From the NCBI GenBank assembly GCA_018697195.1, contig CM031857.1, positions 61,878,848 to 61,942,847 on the forward strand: a DNA stretch of 64,000 nt, in the 5' to 3' direction. Source of the DNA: Certhia americana. Lineage: Eukaryota; Chordata; Aves; Passeriformes; Certhiidae. A program made the translations under genes and the position numbers. Under the pieces are notes generated by a model, which saw nothing but the letters and a program-made list of their open reading frames with translations, did no database searches and was not told where the DNA came from. Each line of letters opens with the position of its first letter. Positions within the stretch are counted from its first letter, which is position 1. Of the stretch, positions 52,355-63,300 are shown piece after piece.

Positions 52355-53400
52355 TGTATTGGGTTTGCATGGCCAATCTTTGGTAAAAGGGGGAATACAG
52401 GGGTGGCTTCTATGAGAAGTTGCCAGCAGTTTCCTCCATGTCCAGCAGAGCTGATCCCTGATGTCACCAAACATGGATGTGCTGCTGGCCAGGTTGGACC
52501 AGTTAGAGATGGTGATAATGTCTCCATGATAGCATATTTAAGAAGAAGAAAAAAGGTTATTGCAGATAGTTAATTGTGGACAGAGAAGGTCAAAATGAAA
52601 ATATATGACAGGAACATCCCTGCAGACACTCCTGCAGTAAGTGGAGAATATGTGGAAGGAGGTGCTCCGCACATCGTAGTTGATTCCCTTGGATCTTGTG
52701 GTGCAGACCACAGTGAAGAAGCTGTGCCTCTGCAACCCATTGAGAACCATGGACATGCAGAGATCCACCTGCAGCCCATGGAGGAGACCCACACCGGAGC
52801 AGGTGGATGCCTGAGAGGAGGCTGTGACTTTGTGGGAGGCCCTGTGCTTGCACCATGGTCCTGGAAGGGACCTGCAGGCCTGGGGAGAGGAACTCATTAT
52901 GGAGAGTTTCCTGGTAGGACCTGTGACCCTGTGGGGGACCCACTCTGGAATAGTGTGTTCTTGAAGGACTGCACCTGTGGAAGAGTGACCCCTGTTGCAG
53001 CAGTTCATGGATAACTATCTCCCATGGAAGGGAGCCCATGTTGGAGGAGGGAAGGACACCTCTCACTGAGCAGCGGGAAAAACCACACGTGAAGAACTGA
53101 CCCTAACCCCCATTCCTGTCTCCCTGAGCCTCTAGGGAGGCGGTGGTAGGGCTGAGGAGGAGGGAGAAGGTCTATTTTCACATCTCATTATCCTGCCCTC
53201 ATTTTGTTAGCAATAATTCAACTGATATCTTTATTTCAAGTCTGTTTTGCCCATGATTGTATTTAGTGAGTGATCTCTCCCAGTCCCTTTCCCTACTCAT
53301 TTCCCTTCGCTATATTTTCTCTTCCCTGTCCAGCTGTGGAGGGGAGTGAGAAAGAGGCTTTGATGGCTATCTGGCATCCAGCCATGATCAACCCACTACA
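52355..53400 (+). mobile_element. Solo ERVL-like LTR, 1046 bp, best-preserved copy
   Basis: Starts TGTATTGGGTTTGCATGGCC and ends GCATCCAGCCATGATCAACC then CACTACA, so it has TG...CA termini. Flanks GAGAT (52350-52354) and GAGGT (53401-53405) match at 4 of 5 bases, a worn 5-bp target-site duplication. The segment ATAGCATATTTAAGAAGAAG near 52530 is the likely TATA region. Three related copies occur in the window (12112-13045 split, 32252-33302 and this one). Overlapping open stretches of up to 158 codons on both strands are GC-rich LTR sequence, not genes. An LTR supplies promoter and poly(A) signals of the provirus; recombination has removed the body. Confidence 0.93.
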
Positions 53401-54510
53401 GAGGTCTAGAAGGACTTATTTTACCAGACAAAAAGGAGGTGGAATAGATTAGTTTTCAAGTTCTAACAGACTTTCCTTCCTCTGCTATTGTTTTATGCAT
53501 GTATGTCCTAGATTTAAAAATATCATCTCTGTACATGTCTTGCATTAATGTAGTATCTGAACATCACCTGTTTACAGAAGTATATGACTGTATATGTATA
53601 TACAAACCATACACACTCTTGCTCTCCTTACCTTTGCTTTTAATCTAATATCCACCATGTTACTGTTCCTTTCCACAAGTCAGAGGATATGGAAAAATGC
53701 TATAATAATTTCATTAAAATCTGAAATGGGAACAATTTCACATATGGCACCATTAAAAAAAAAAAAATCAAATTTTATGTGTCTGCATTTTGTGGAATAT
53801 TAGATCTTAGGAATGTTTTCAAAATCTCTGTCCTAAATTCCTAAGTGAAATAATATTTTATGAACCTGGATGGATACAAATTTACCTGATTAATGTTGGC
53901 AAGAGACTTCTGTATATATACAGAAAACTTTAGATGCTAGTGAAACTTCCAGACAGAAATTTAAATAATTAAAATTTTCAGAAAGCTGCACTGAAGAAGT
54001 AGTTAAACCAGAAATTGTTCATAATTTCTTATTTCTAATTTTTGTTTATTATCTGATTTAGATACATTAAACTTTTTTGGTTTTGGTTTTGGTTTTGGGG
54101 TTTTTTTTGTTGTGTTCTTTTGGTTTTTGGGTTTTTTTTGCTTCTAGCGGAAGGGTATAATCCTATCACCTGCCTAAATGTAGCTCTACTGCATATGAAA
54201 TTATCTAGGCTATCATAGATTTCTGCCTTTGGATAAGCTGAATTTTATTCAAAATAACAAGTTAGAGGATGAAAATAATCAGCCTTTTCTTTCTGATATC
54301 TTTAAGCAGAATTCTCTGCGTCTTTAAGCAGAATTCTCTGTCCTTGTCCCTTCCTTTGATTTCTTTTGTGCATGGAAGCTGATGGTATCATTCTCACCTT
54401 TAACCATTTTTTTGACTGCAACCATATGTTATTAGGTGTGTTAGGCAGGTCTTGCTTAATGTTTATGGAAAGATTTTGTATTTCATGTCCTGATTATTAA
54501 TTGATTAAGA
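53401..54510. other. Non-coding DNA with TTTTGG-rich patch and a short tandem duplication
   Basis: A TTTTGG-rich stretch lies at about 54075-54140. A 22-bp tandem duplication beginning TCTTTAAGCAGAATTCTCTG lies at 54298-54341. No gene or known interspersed repeat. Confidence 0.55.
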
Positions 54511-54862
54511 TGTGGCACATGCTGCAGATCAAATGCTCTTTGGTACTTGACCTTGAGTTCTGCACATCCTGAAATGAACTTAGCTCAAAACTGAGGAAGG
54601 GGGGCACCTCCCCAGATAATCACCAGAGACCTCCGAAAAGGCCTACACAGGCACAGTGAAAAGTGCTATGTAAGGCTGTGCAAGCTAAGTAATTATGTAC
54701 TAGGTGGGGGGAAAAAATGTTTTAGAAAGGTGGGTTTATAGATAATATATATATAATATAAATGTTTTAGATAGGTGGGTAAAATTCCATGAATAAATTC
54801 TCTTATTTTTTATTGCTTTGCATACTTTATTTGTACAAAACCTTCATCTTGCACCCTGAACA
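54511..54862 (+). mobile_element. Probable ERV LTR, plus orientation
   Basis: Starts TGTGGCACATGCTGCAGATC. It has the blocks CTTGAGTTCTGCACATCCTG, GGGGGCACCTCCCCAGATAA, CACCAGAGACCTCCGAAAAG and GTAAGGCTGTGCAAGCTAAG, then an AT-rich TATA-like zone near 54735-54760. AATAAA is at 54791-54796. This order, and several of the blocks, fit an avian ERVK-type LTR. The 3' edge is uncertain and the flanks do not give a clean target-site duplication. Confidence 0.55.
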
Positions 54863-55450
54863 TAATGTCTCCTTTCTAAACCTGACTCTGTCTGTGTTGA
54901 GAGAATTGTTAAAATACAGCACCACTTCCAGAGCAGGTGGCAGCTAAGTAGTATGATAAGATAGGTCACCTCAAATAATATCCAAATACCATGTTTAGGA
55001 AACTGAGTTGATCTTGAAATATCTTGAACAGTGTATATGTAAAAAACATAAACGGCCCTCACTTACATAATAGAATATTGATCAATCAATAAAGAAGAAA
55101 ATAAAAGTAAATAACACATCAAAGTTATTTGTTTTAGAAGTGAGCATAGTGAATTCAGACGACATTATGAGCCATTCTCCTAAAAAAAACCCCAACTGTT
55201 TCAATACTCAACACAATTTCATATTCATATATACAACATAGCTGGGAACTTAGAAATTCTAGATGGCTGCACTAAGTCAAAGGCAAAGTGCATCCTTCAT
55301 TTTCACAAGAAAGACCATTTGTTTTTCTCTTTGCAGTATAAACATAGCTCAGTTGTATGACCAGGGCCTTACTAGCCCTCATTCCCAAGATGGAAATTGT
55401 TTCTTTCAGGCTGGAAGACACCTGATTCATTATAAATGGTTTCTTCAGGA
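54863..55450. other. Non-coding DNA, nothing recognised
   Basis: AT-rich with no identifiable repeat. The open stretch at 55263-55484 runs into a CR1 copy and is not gene-like. Confidence 0.5.
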
Positions 55451-55943
55451 CAGAATCACAGAATATGTTAAATGGGACCCATAAGGATCATTGAAATCCA
55501 ACTCTTTGCCCTGCCCAGAACCGCACCATGTGCCTGGGAGAATCATTCAAATGCTTCTTGAGTCCTGTCATGCTTGATGCTGTAGCCACTTCCCTGAGGA
55601 GCCATCCTCTCTGGGTGAAGAACCTTTTCTTAATATCCAACATAAACCTCTCCTGACACAGTTTCATGGCATTCCTCAGGTCCCATCACAGAGAATATCT
55701 CAGTGCCTGCCCCTCCTCTTCCCCTTCAATGACGTCTCCCCTTGGTCTCCTCCAGGCCTAACAGACCAAGTGAACTCAGCTGCTGTTCACATGGTTTCCT
55801 CCTAAACCTTCCACTGTTTCAACAGCTCTTCTCTGAATGTTTCCTAGTAGCACTCTGTCTTTCTTATATTGTGGCACCCAAAACTACACACATAACTTGA
55901 CATGAGGCTCTCAATGCAGAGTAGAGCAGAACAATCACCTCAC
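55451..55943 (-). mobile_element. CR1 copy, minus orientation, just upstream of the candidate exon
   Basis: On the plus strand: CAGAATCACAGAATATGTTA at its 3' terminus, then ATCCAACTCTTTGCCCTGCC, TGGGTGAAGAACCTTTTCTT, CCTCTCCTGACACAGTTTCA, GTCTCCTCCAGGCCTAACAG, CACAGCTCTTCTCTG-like text and GCAGAGTAGAGCAGAACAAT. The last bases, AATCACCTCACTTAAAT, recur about 40 bp downstream (about 55975), a local duplication. If the candidate exon at 56022 is real, this CR1 lies in its preceding intron. Confidence 0.93.
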
Positions 55944-56006
55944 TTAAATGTATTTTAATAATATTTTAATAATCACCTCACTTAAATAAAATAAATAATG
56001 CTTTAG

Positions 56007-56339
56007 ATGTACTTATTTCAGTTTATTAGCCATAAAGACACCCTTGATGCCCTAATGTTAAAACAGCTCCAAGGGACTTGCTTTAAAGACAGGGTTTTTT
56101 TTCACAGCTTCTGTAAAAAAATACCCAGGACAATTGGAATTCATACAGATAATGACACAACCTTTCAATCAATAAATTTAAAACCCAAAAAAACTCCTAC
56201 GGAGCCTCCCAAGATCAAGAGTCTCTTTACTTTCAGGGGAACCCTTGAGAAACCCCTTTCGCACTACCTTGATACCTGGAAATTAAAGAAAGAATTTGAA
56301 TGGGATAAATACAATACGAAACTCCAAAATACTCTGTGA
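56007..56339 (+). CDS. Candidate terminal coding exon of an unrecognised protein
   Basis: An open stretch runs to a TGA at 56337-56339. The first ATG (56007) directly follows a TAG. More likely the true exon begins at 56022, after TACTTATTTCAG, an acceptable 3' splice site, in phase 0. That leaves about 105 residues beginning FISHKDTLDALMLKQ and ending EFEWDKYNTKLQNTL. The peptide is lysine-rich and hydrophilic, with a PKKTPTEPPKIKS segment followed by LFTFRGTLEKPLSHYLDTWK. It has no membrane segment or signal peptide. The composition is protein-like, with tryptophans and spread-out codons including ACG and TCG, and unlike the A/T-driven chance frames around it. AATAAA lies 25 bases after the stop. 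I do not recognise the family and see no partner exons in the window. Alternatives are a decayed retrocopy fragment or a chance open frame. Confidence 0.42.
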   Translation: MYLFQFISHKDTLDALMLKQLQGTCFKDRVFFHSFCKKIPRTIGIHTDNDTTFQSINLKPKKTPTEPPKIKSLFTFRGTLEKPLSHYLDTWKLKKEFEWDKYNTKLQNTL

Positions 56340-56363
56340 GAAACAGCTCTAACATTAAGGAGT

Positions 56364-56369
56364 AATAAA
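56364..56369 (+). promoter_or_regulatory. Poly(A) signal AATAAA after the candidate exon
   Basis: A canonical hexamer 25 bases past the TGA at 56339. It would give a very short 3' UTR. The hexamer is common by chance in AT-rich DNA, so it only supports the exon in combination with the splice acceptor and open frame. Confidence 0.35.
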
Positions 56370-58236
56370 TTTAGATTAACATTTGATTTTTTACAACTTT
56401 ATTTTTCTGTCCCTGAGGAGAACAAGATTAATGTACCAATACTAATAATATTAGTGAAAAATAATTTATTTAATCTCAGTCAGGATGTTTAAAAAGTTGA
56501 CGTAGATATCCTGTCCTGTGAAGTCCCTGTTATGTCAATGGAGAAGAAATCACAACACAAACATACATAATTTCCAAATGGTAATTATGAATAGAGGTTA
56601 GAAAAGTATATAAACTTCTCTTCCTGACACTTCTGTAAAGTTGCCTGTTGCTTCCAAACAGTGATGCAATGTTTCAGAAAAGGCAGAGTATTGGCAAGCA
56701 GAAACTTCCATGAGGCTTTTTAATCCAAAAATTTCCAGACCTTATTTATTAAATAGCTATATATTCTGACTTTCTTTTAGTAAATACAAACTAAAATACA
56801 CTCTTCATCATAGTTAAATACACATGGGAGACTCACAGACTACACATAGAAACACATGGGAGAATATTTGGGCTTTAAGAGTTTCTTTTCTTATTGAATA
56901 AATAAATAAGAAAGTAAACAGTGATAACTATGTCAGTAGTTCCTGCTGGAATTCTCAAATAGTCTGCAGTTATGCTTCCAACTTCTGGTCAAACTGATTA
57001 CCCAGCCCCAGTAATTAGTACCACTTAATGTAAAGTACTGTTCAGTGTATTAGAAATCTCTTGTCAGAAATGCCCTGGGCTGACAGCAGGGTGACCAAAC
57101 TCATTCTCGCTTTTAGAACAGACAGAAATTGTAGGTCAGGGATAAGCAAAATATGCTCACATTTCAGCTGTCTAAATTAGATCTGTATCTAGGATAAAAA
57201 TGTCCTGTGGTTAAGTCATATATGCAACTGACCCTTTGCCTTCATGAATATGAATGCTCACAGAAAAGTTAAGCTGGGAAAAAAATCAGTGGTAATTTCT
57301 CAAGAATAAGTTGGCAGGCTATGCTCATTTATTTATTTATATCTTCTCCAGTCATAATATCTGCTTTAGGATGCATGGGGTTTTTTTTACTCACACTTTG
57401 TTTAGAGATATTTAAGAAAATAAAAAATGCTCAAAATATTCTTTAAAAATTGCAGCTAATTTCCAACAAAAAATATCTTCAGAAAATGATCAAAACTTTC
57501 ACAAAAACTAACTACTTGTAGTAAACAAAAGAAGGCTGTGAGATTTGTGATGAAAAAGAGTATTCCTTGGTGTTTCCTCACATTTTTCCTTTTTTATTGT
57601 AATACTAGTGTTTTTGACACAGAATACATTTTGTATCATCTCACTCCAACCTTTGGAACAAGCCTAAAATAGACATTAAGACTGGCTCTTAAAATAGCTG
57701 TAAATTAACAAAAAACTGATGGAAAATACATTCTTAGAATCAATACTGAGGAAAGAAAATTCCATATTCCTAATATTGAAGTGAAAGTTCTTTTGTTTGG
57801 GCTTTTTTATTTATTTATTTATTTATTTGGTTGGTTGGTAGGTTGCTTGGTTGGTTGGTTGGATGTTTTTTAATATATCAGGAGGAATATGTCTATGTAA
57901 TTTGAAATATGTTTTAAAATTCCAGCCTCATAAGAAATGACTGAAACCTTGTTATGTTGATCAATCAATCATAACATTTTGGATCTTGATATTCAGAGCA
58001 AAGGATATCATACTGATATTGTGATTTTCAGAATATTGCAGAAATGTAGATAACTAAAAAGAAAATGGATAATAAACTGAATTAGTCCACAATATTGAAA
58101 TGAATTGGCCTTTCTCAGTGAGGTCAAAAAGCAGATTTTGGGTTAAACCATAAATATAAACACACTTATATTAACAGTTTTAATACCTTTCAGATGCATT
58201 AACTTATATACCGCTTTTCATTGTTCTGAATAACTT
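56370..58236. other. AT-rich non-coding DNA with (TTTA)n and (GGTT)n
   Basis: A (TTTA)n tract at about 57808-57828 runs directly into TTGGTTGGTTGG units to about 57863. Nothing else recognised. Confidence 0.6.
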
Positions 58237-58558
58237 TAACCTGAAGGGAGTCTACAAGAAAGGTGAAGAGCGCTTTTTCACATGTAGCAATGGGACAAGG
58301 GTTAATGGCTTTAAGCTGAAGGACAGTAGGTTTACATTAGATATAAGAAAGATGTTCTTCATTATCAGTGTGGCGAGGCACTGCAACAGGTTGACTAGAG
58401 AAGCTGTGAGTGCCCCATCCCTGGAAGTGTTCAAGGACAGGTTGTTTGGGGCTCTGAGCAAACAGGTCTAATGGATGACATCCTTGCCCATGGCAGGGGG
58501 TTGGAGCCAGATGATCTTTAAGGTCCTTTCAAACTCAAACCATTCTGTGATTCTATGG
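58237..58558 (+). mobile_element. CR1 3' UTR copy
   Basis: CCTGAAGGGAGTCTACAAGA, GGCTTTAAGCTGAAGGACAG, GTGTGGCGAGGCACTGCAAC, AGAGAAGCTGTGAGTGCCCC, CCTTGCCCATGGCAGGGGGT and AACCATTCTGTGATTCTATG appear in the CR1 order. The copy is 5' truncated, with the 3' microsatellite end intact. Confidence 0.95.
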
Positions 58559-59895
58559 GCATAAAAACAGATCATGATATTGAATTCTGAATGACATTCT
58601 ACAGGAGTGATGGCAATTAATATTAAAATACAGCTTTTTGTCTAATGAACTGTGAATAATCAAGTTTTATTTAAAAAGCCCTAATTTGTTTAGGTACATG
58701 CATTGCCTAGTTATCCAATTATTGCTGCAAAATTACAAATGGGGAAAGTCAAATCTGTTAAATTAGGAAGGTCACCAAAGTAATTAAGACTGCTGAAGCA
58801 TATTATTAATACTTTACAGTAGGTGGGGCACTGCTGAAATTTACCTGCTTTTCCTTGTTATGTAAATGATGGGCTTTTGTACCATCTGTGTTTAAATGAG
58901 TTAATTTACAGATAAAAGAATTGTAAAAGAGAAGGCAAGGTTCTGGGCAAGAAAATTCTTATCAGCAACAAAAATAAATTAAAACTGTTTTCTTTCCTTA
59001 GTGAGATTGTGCGTTGCTAATTCTATGTTGAGGATGTTGAATTTTTTTTACTTGTACTTCAAAAGAAATAAGATAACAGGAAAAAAAGAGCAATGGTGAT
59101 ATAGGTGAAGAAATTTGCATGGAGGATGAAGAGAATGATAAGCACGCTCCTGTGGTAAATTTGTGTTTCTGGCATGAAATAAAGAATACAGAATTTAATG
59201 AATAAAAAATAGGCCACTATGCCACTCCAATCTTAACCACAGTAAAATTTTGCTTTATTATTCTATGTTGGTATTGGTATTTTGTATTTATGACTACAGG
59301 GGCAAAATACAGTTTCAGATATGATATATACTAGATACTCCATGAAAAATAGCATCAAGGACTAATTGCTTAAGACACATCAGCACCTAGAATTTTAAAC
59401 AGTTTAGCACAGGGAAATAAACAGTGTTCTGATATAGAATTATGTGAGGTAACTATTAGGGAGTTGTACAGCTATTTCACTAATTCCATCCTGAAACATT
59501 TTCATATATCACCAGTTGATGTAGTATCAGCCACAGAAACAACTATTACAGATATAAGTATATGTACATTAGCACCCATTACCATACCACTCAGTTTTAT
59601 TCAAACAGTAAATTGATTCATAATGTGTAGAAACTGCAGCATAAAAAGCAAGGAAATCAAAACAAGAAAAGATAGAAAAGGCCATGGTAGAAGATCTTGA
59701 AGCTGATAAAGTCAACCAATGTAGAAGTGAATCTCTGTGTCTGCATGCATATTTATTCCTGTCCTTCCAAGTCTGACGCTTGTACGGTGAGCAATTTTCA
59801 TGGTCAATCTTTACATATTGGAAGGCCTGAAAACAAGTTGCTAAATACCTATGAGATTATTTAAATCACATATTAAACTGCATGACATTCAGATT
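58559..59895. other. AT-rich non-coding DNA, nothing recognised
   Basis: No repeat or coding evidence. Confidence 0.55.
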
Positions 59896-60043
59896 TAGGA
59901 TCACTCTCAGTTCACAGGAGACACTAAGATGTCCAGGAGTTTTGATCTACTGGAGGGCAGGAAGGCTCTGAAGAGGGATCAGGACAGGCTGGATTGATGA
60001 AACTGAGGGGTCAATTGAAGGAGGTTCAAACAAGGCAACGGCT
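59896..60043 (+). mobile_element. Short CR1 ORF2 fragment
   Basis: GGAGACACTAAGATGTCCAG, then TTTTGATCTACTGGAGGGCA, GGAAGGCTCTGAAGAGGGAT, CAGGACAGGCTGGATTGATG and GAGGTTCAAACAAGGCAACG follow the CR1 ORF2 sequence just after the RT catalytic motif. It is truncated at both ends. It lies 260 bp before the satellite array. Confidence 0.8.
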
Positions 60044-60216
60044 AAAGTGGAAAGCTCCTTGATACATTACCATTACAATACAGATTTAAATTTTTTAACT
60101 AAAATGAAATTTGGTCCCCCAGTCACAGCATGTCTTAAGGGTCTCTTTCAAAGGTCTTCTCAAGAAGCTCCATATTCACGATTATTGTGATCTCGTGGAT
60201 AATTAGTTTACCACTA

Positions 60217-60290
60217 TCTTCCTCTCCTTCTCTCCTATCTCTCTCCTCTACTCTCCTCTACCTCCTCCTTTCCTCCCTCTCGGCCCTGCT
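60217..60290. repeat. Pyrimidine-rich tract bordering the satellite
   Basis: CTTCCTCTCCTTCTCTCCTA and similar C/T-only sequence for about 65 bp, separating unique DNA from the satellite array. Confidence 0.85.
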
Positions 60291-60304
60291 CCCTGATCGT
60301 CGTC

Positions 60305-63300
60305 GGCTCTGTGATGACACAGAGGCTTGAGTCATGGCAGAGCCAACACTGTGAGTCGTGTGAGAGTTCAGTCCCAGGGCAGCCACCTGTTACGTCACAG
60401 AGAGGTCAATCGAGGCAGCCACCTCTGTGACGTCACAGAGGGTTCCGTACCAGGGCAGCCAAATCTGTGACGTCACAGAGAGAGTCCGGACCAGGGCAGC
60501 CACCTCTGTGAAGGCACAGAGGAGTCCGTCCCAGGGCAGCCACATCGGTGACGTCGCCGCAGAGGTTCCGTCCCAGGGCAAGCCACCTCTATGACATCAA
60601 CAGAGAGTCCGTTCCCGAAGAGCCACCTCTGTGAAGTTCACAGTCAGGGCCATATTGCAGCTGTCTTTCTTGTGATGACACAGAGGCTTGAGTCCTGGTG
60701 GAGCCACTCAGTGACTTCCACAGAGATGTCCATCCCAAGGCAGCCACCAACCTCTGTGACGTCACAGAGAAGTCAAGTCCCAGGGGAGGCGGCCTCTGTG
60801 AAAGTCACAGAGAGTTCCGTCCCAGGCAGCCACCTCTGTGACGTCACAGAGAGATCATTCTTAGGGCAGCCAAATCTTGTGCCACAAGTCAGGGCAAATT
60901 GCTGCTGCTGTCTGTGATGTCACAGAGGCCTGAGTCCTGAGGGAGCCACCCTCTGTGACGTTTACAGAGTGGTCCGCCCCGGGGCAAGCCAACCGCGTTG
61001 TGAAGTCACAGAGAGGTCAGTCCCTGGGCAGTCCAACCTCTGTGACGTTCACAGAGAGATCAGTCCAAGGGCAGCCACCTTTGTGGACGTCACAGAGTGG
61101 TCCTTCCCAGGGAAGCCACTCTGTGACGTCACAGAGAGTTCCGTCCCACGGCAGCCACCTCCGTGAGGTCACAGAGAGTTCAGTCCCAGGGCATCCACCC
61201 TTCATGACGGTCACATAGAGGTCCGTTCCAGGGCAGCCACCTCTGTGACGTCCACAGAGAGGTCTGTGTCAGGGTATAAGCCAAACCTGTGAGTTCAAGG
61301 TCAGGGAATATTGCAGAATTCTTGCTGTGATGTCACAGAGGCGTGAGTCCTGGTGGAGCCACCTCAGTGACGTCACAGGGAGGTCCGTCCCAGGCAACCC
61401 CCTCTGTGACGCCACAAAGTGGTCAGTCCCAGGGGAGAAAGAAAACCTCTGTGACGTGACAGAGAGATCCGTCCCGGGCAGCCACATCTGTGATGCCCAC
61501 AGTCAGGGCAAATAGTGTGCTGTCTTTCTGACTGATGTCACAGGCCATGAGTCCTGGTGGAGTGCCACCTTCGTTACGTCACAGAGAGGGTCAGTCCCCA
61601 GGGCACCACCTCTGTGACTCACAGAGAGGTCCGTCCAAGGGCAGCCACCTAGTGACGTCACAGGCAGAGTCCGTCCAGAGGGCAGCCACACCTCTGGAAG
61701 TCACAGAGTGTTCCGTCACAGTTGCAGCCACCTCGGGACTCGCCGCGAGGTCCCGTCTCAGGGCCAGCCACCTCTGTGACGGACAGCGAGTGTCCGTCCC
61801 CGGGCAGGACACCTCGTGACGTCACGAGAGACCCAGTCCCAGGGCAGCCCCATCTGTGATTCCACAGTCAAGGGACAATATTGTGCTTGTCATTCGGTGA
61901 TGCACAAGGCCTGAATTCTGCTGGAGACACCTCTCGTGACATCACAGAGAGGTAGTCCCAGGGCAGCCACCTCGGTGATGTCACAGAGAAGCGTCCGTCC
62001 ACAGGGGCAGCCACCTCTGTGACGTCAGATAAAGGTAGTCCCAGGGCAGCCACCTTGGTGACATACAGAGAGTTCAGTCTTTGGGCAGCAAACTCTTATT
62101 GGACTCACAGAGAGTCCGTCCCAGGCAGCACCTCTGTGACGTCACAGAAGCTCAGAGGACAGTCCAGGGCAGCCTCATCTGTGACGTCGCAGAGAGTTCC
62201 GTCCGGGTAAGCCACCTCGTGAGGCGCAGAGAGTCAGCTCCAGGGCATCCCACGTTCATGACGTCACAGAGAGGTCCGTCCCAGGGCAGCCAGCTCTGTG
62301 AAGTCACAGAGAAGTCCGTGTCAGGGCAGCCAATCTGTGAGGTCACAAGTCAGGGCAATATTGCAGTATTCTTGCTGTGAGGCACAGATGAGTGAGTCCT
62401 GGCAGGATCCACTGCAGTGACGTCACAGAGAGGTCCGTCCCCAGGACAGCCACCCACTGTGTCGCCACACAGAGTCAGTCCCAGGGCGAGAAACCTCTGT
62501 GTCGTCACAGAGATGATCCGTCCCAGGGAAGCCACATTCGGTGTGCCACAGTCAGTCGGCAATATTGTGCTGTGTTTCTTGTGAGTGTCACCAGGCATGA
62601 GTCCTGTGGAGCCACCTCTGTGACGTCACAGAGAGGTCATCCCAGGGCAGCCACCTCTGTGACATCACTGAGGTCAGTCCAGGGGCAGCCACCTCTGTGA
62701 CTGACATAGAGGTCAGTCCCTAGCGCAGCCACCTCTGTGAGGTGACATGGATGGAGTTCACAGTCCCAGGGCAGCCACCTCGGTGATTTGTCCACAGAGA
62801 GGTCCGTCACAGGCAGTCACCTCTGTGATTGGGTCCACAGAGAAGGTCCGTCCCAGGCATTCGCATATGCTTAGTGACGTCCAGAGGTTCCGTCTCCGGG
62901 CTGGCCGTATTGTGGACTGTCACAGATGAGGTCACGAGTCCAAGGGCATCCACCTCTGTGGCACATCACAGAGGTTGTCACAGTCCAGGGCACCACATCG
63001 TGATGTCACAGTCAGGGCAAATAGATCTGCAAGCTGTCTTTCTGTAAGTCACAGACGGCCTTACTCTGGTAGGCCTCCCTCAGGGACGTCACAAGAGCAG
63101 GTTCCGTCCCGGGGCACGAAGCACAAAACACATCATGTGGAACGTAACCAGGAACCGCACGAGCGACACCGACAATATGGAGCACACAACTGTATTTGTC
63201 CCACTGAGAGTTCCGTCCACGAGCAGCCTCCTCTGTGAACGTCACATAGAGGTCAGTCCCAGGGCAGCCACCTCTGTGAGGTGAATAGAGATCAGTCCCA

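Noticed and set aside
52538..53066. Overlapping open frames of 146-158 codons on both strands
   Set aside because: They lie wholly inside the solo LTR at 52355-53400, whose higher GC content makes stops rare.
56127..56165. Integrase-like phrase IHTDNDTTFQS inside the candidate exon
   Set aside because: It recalls the D-N motif of retroviral integrases, but the glycine after DN and all flanking integrase landmarks are missing.
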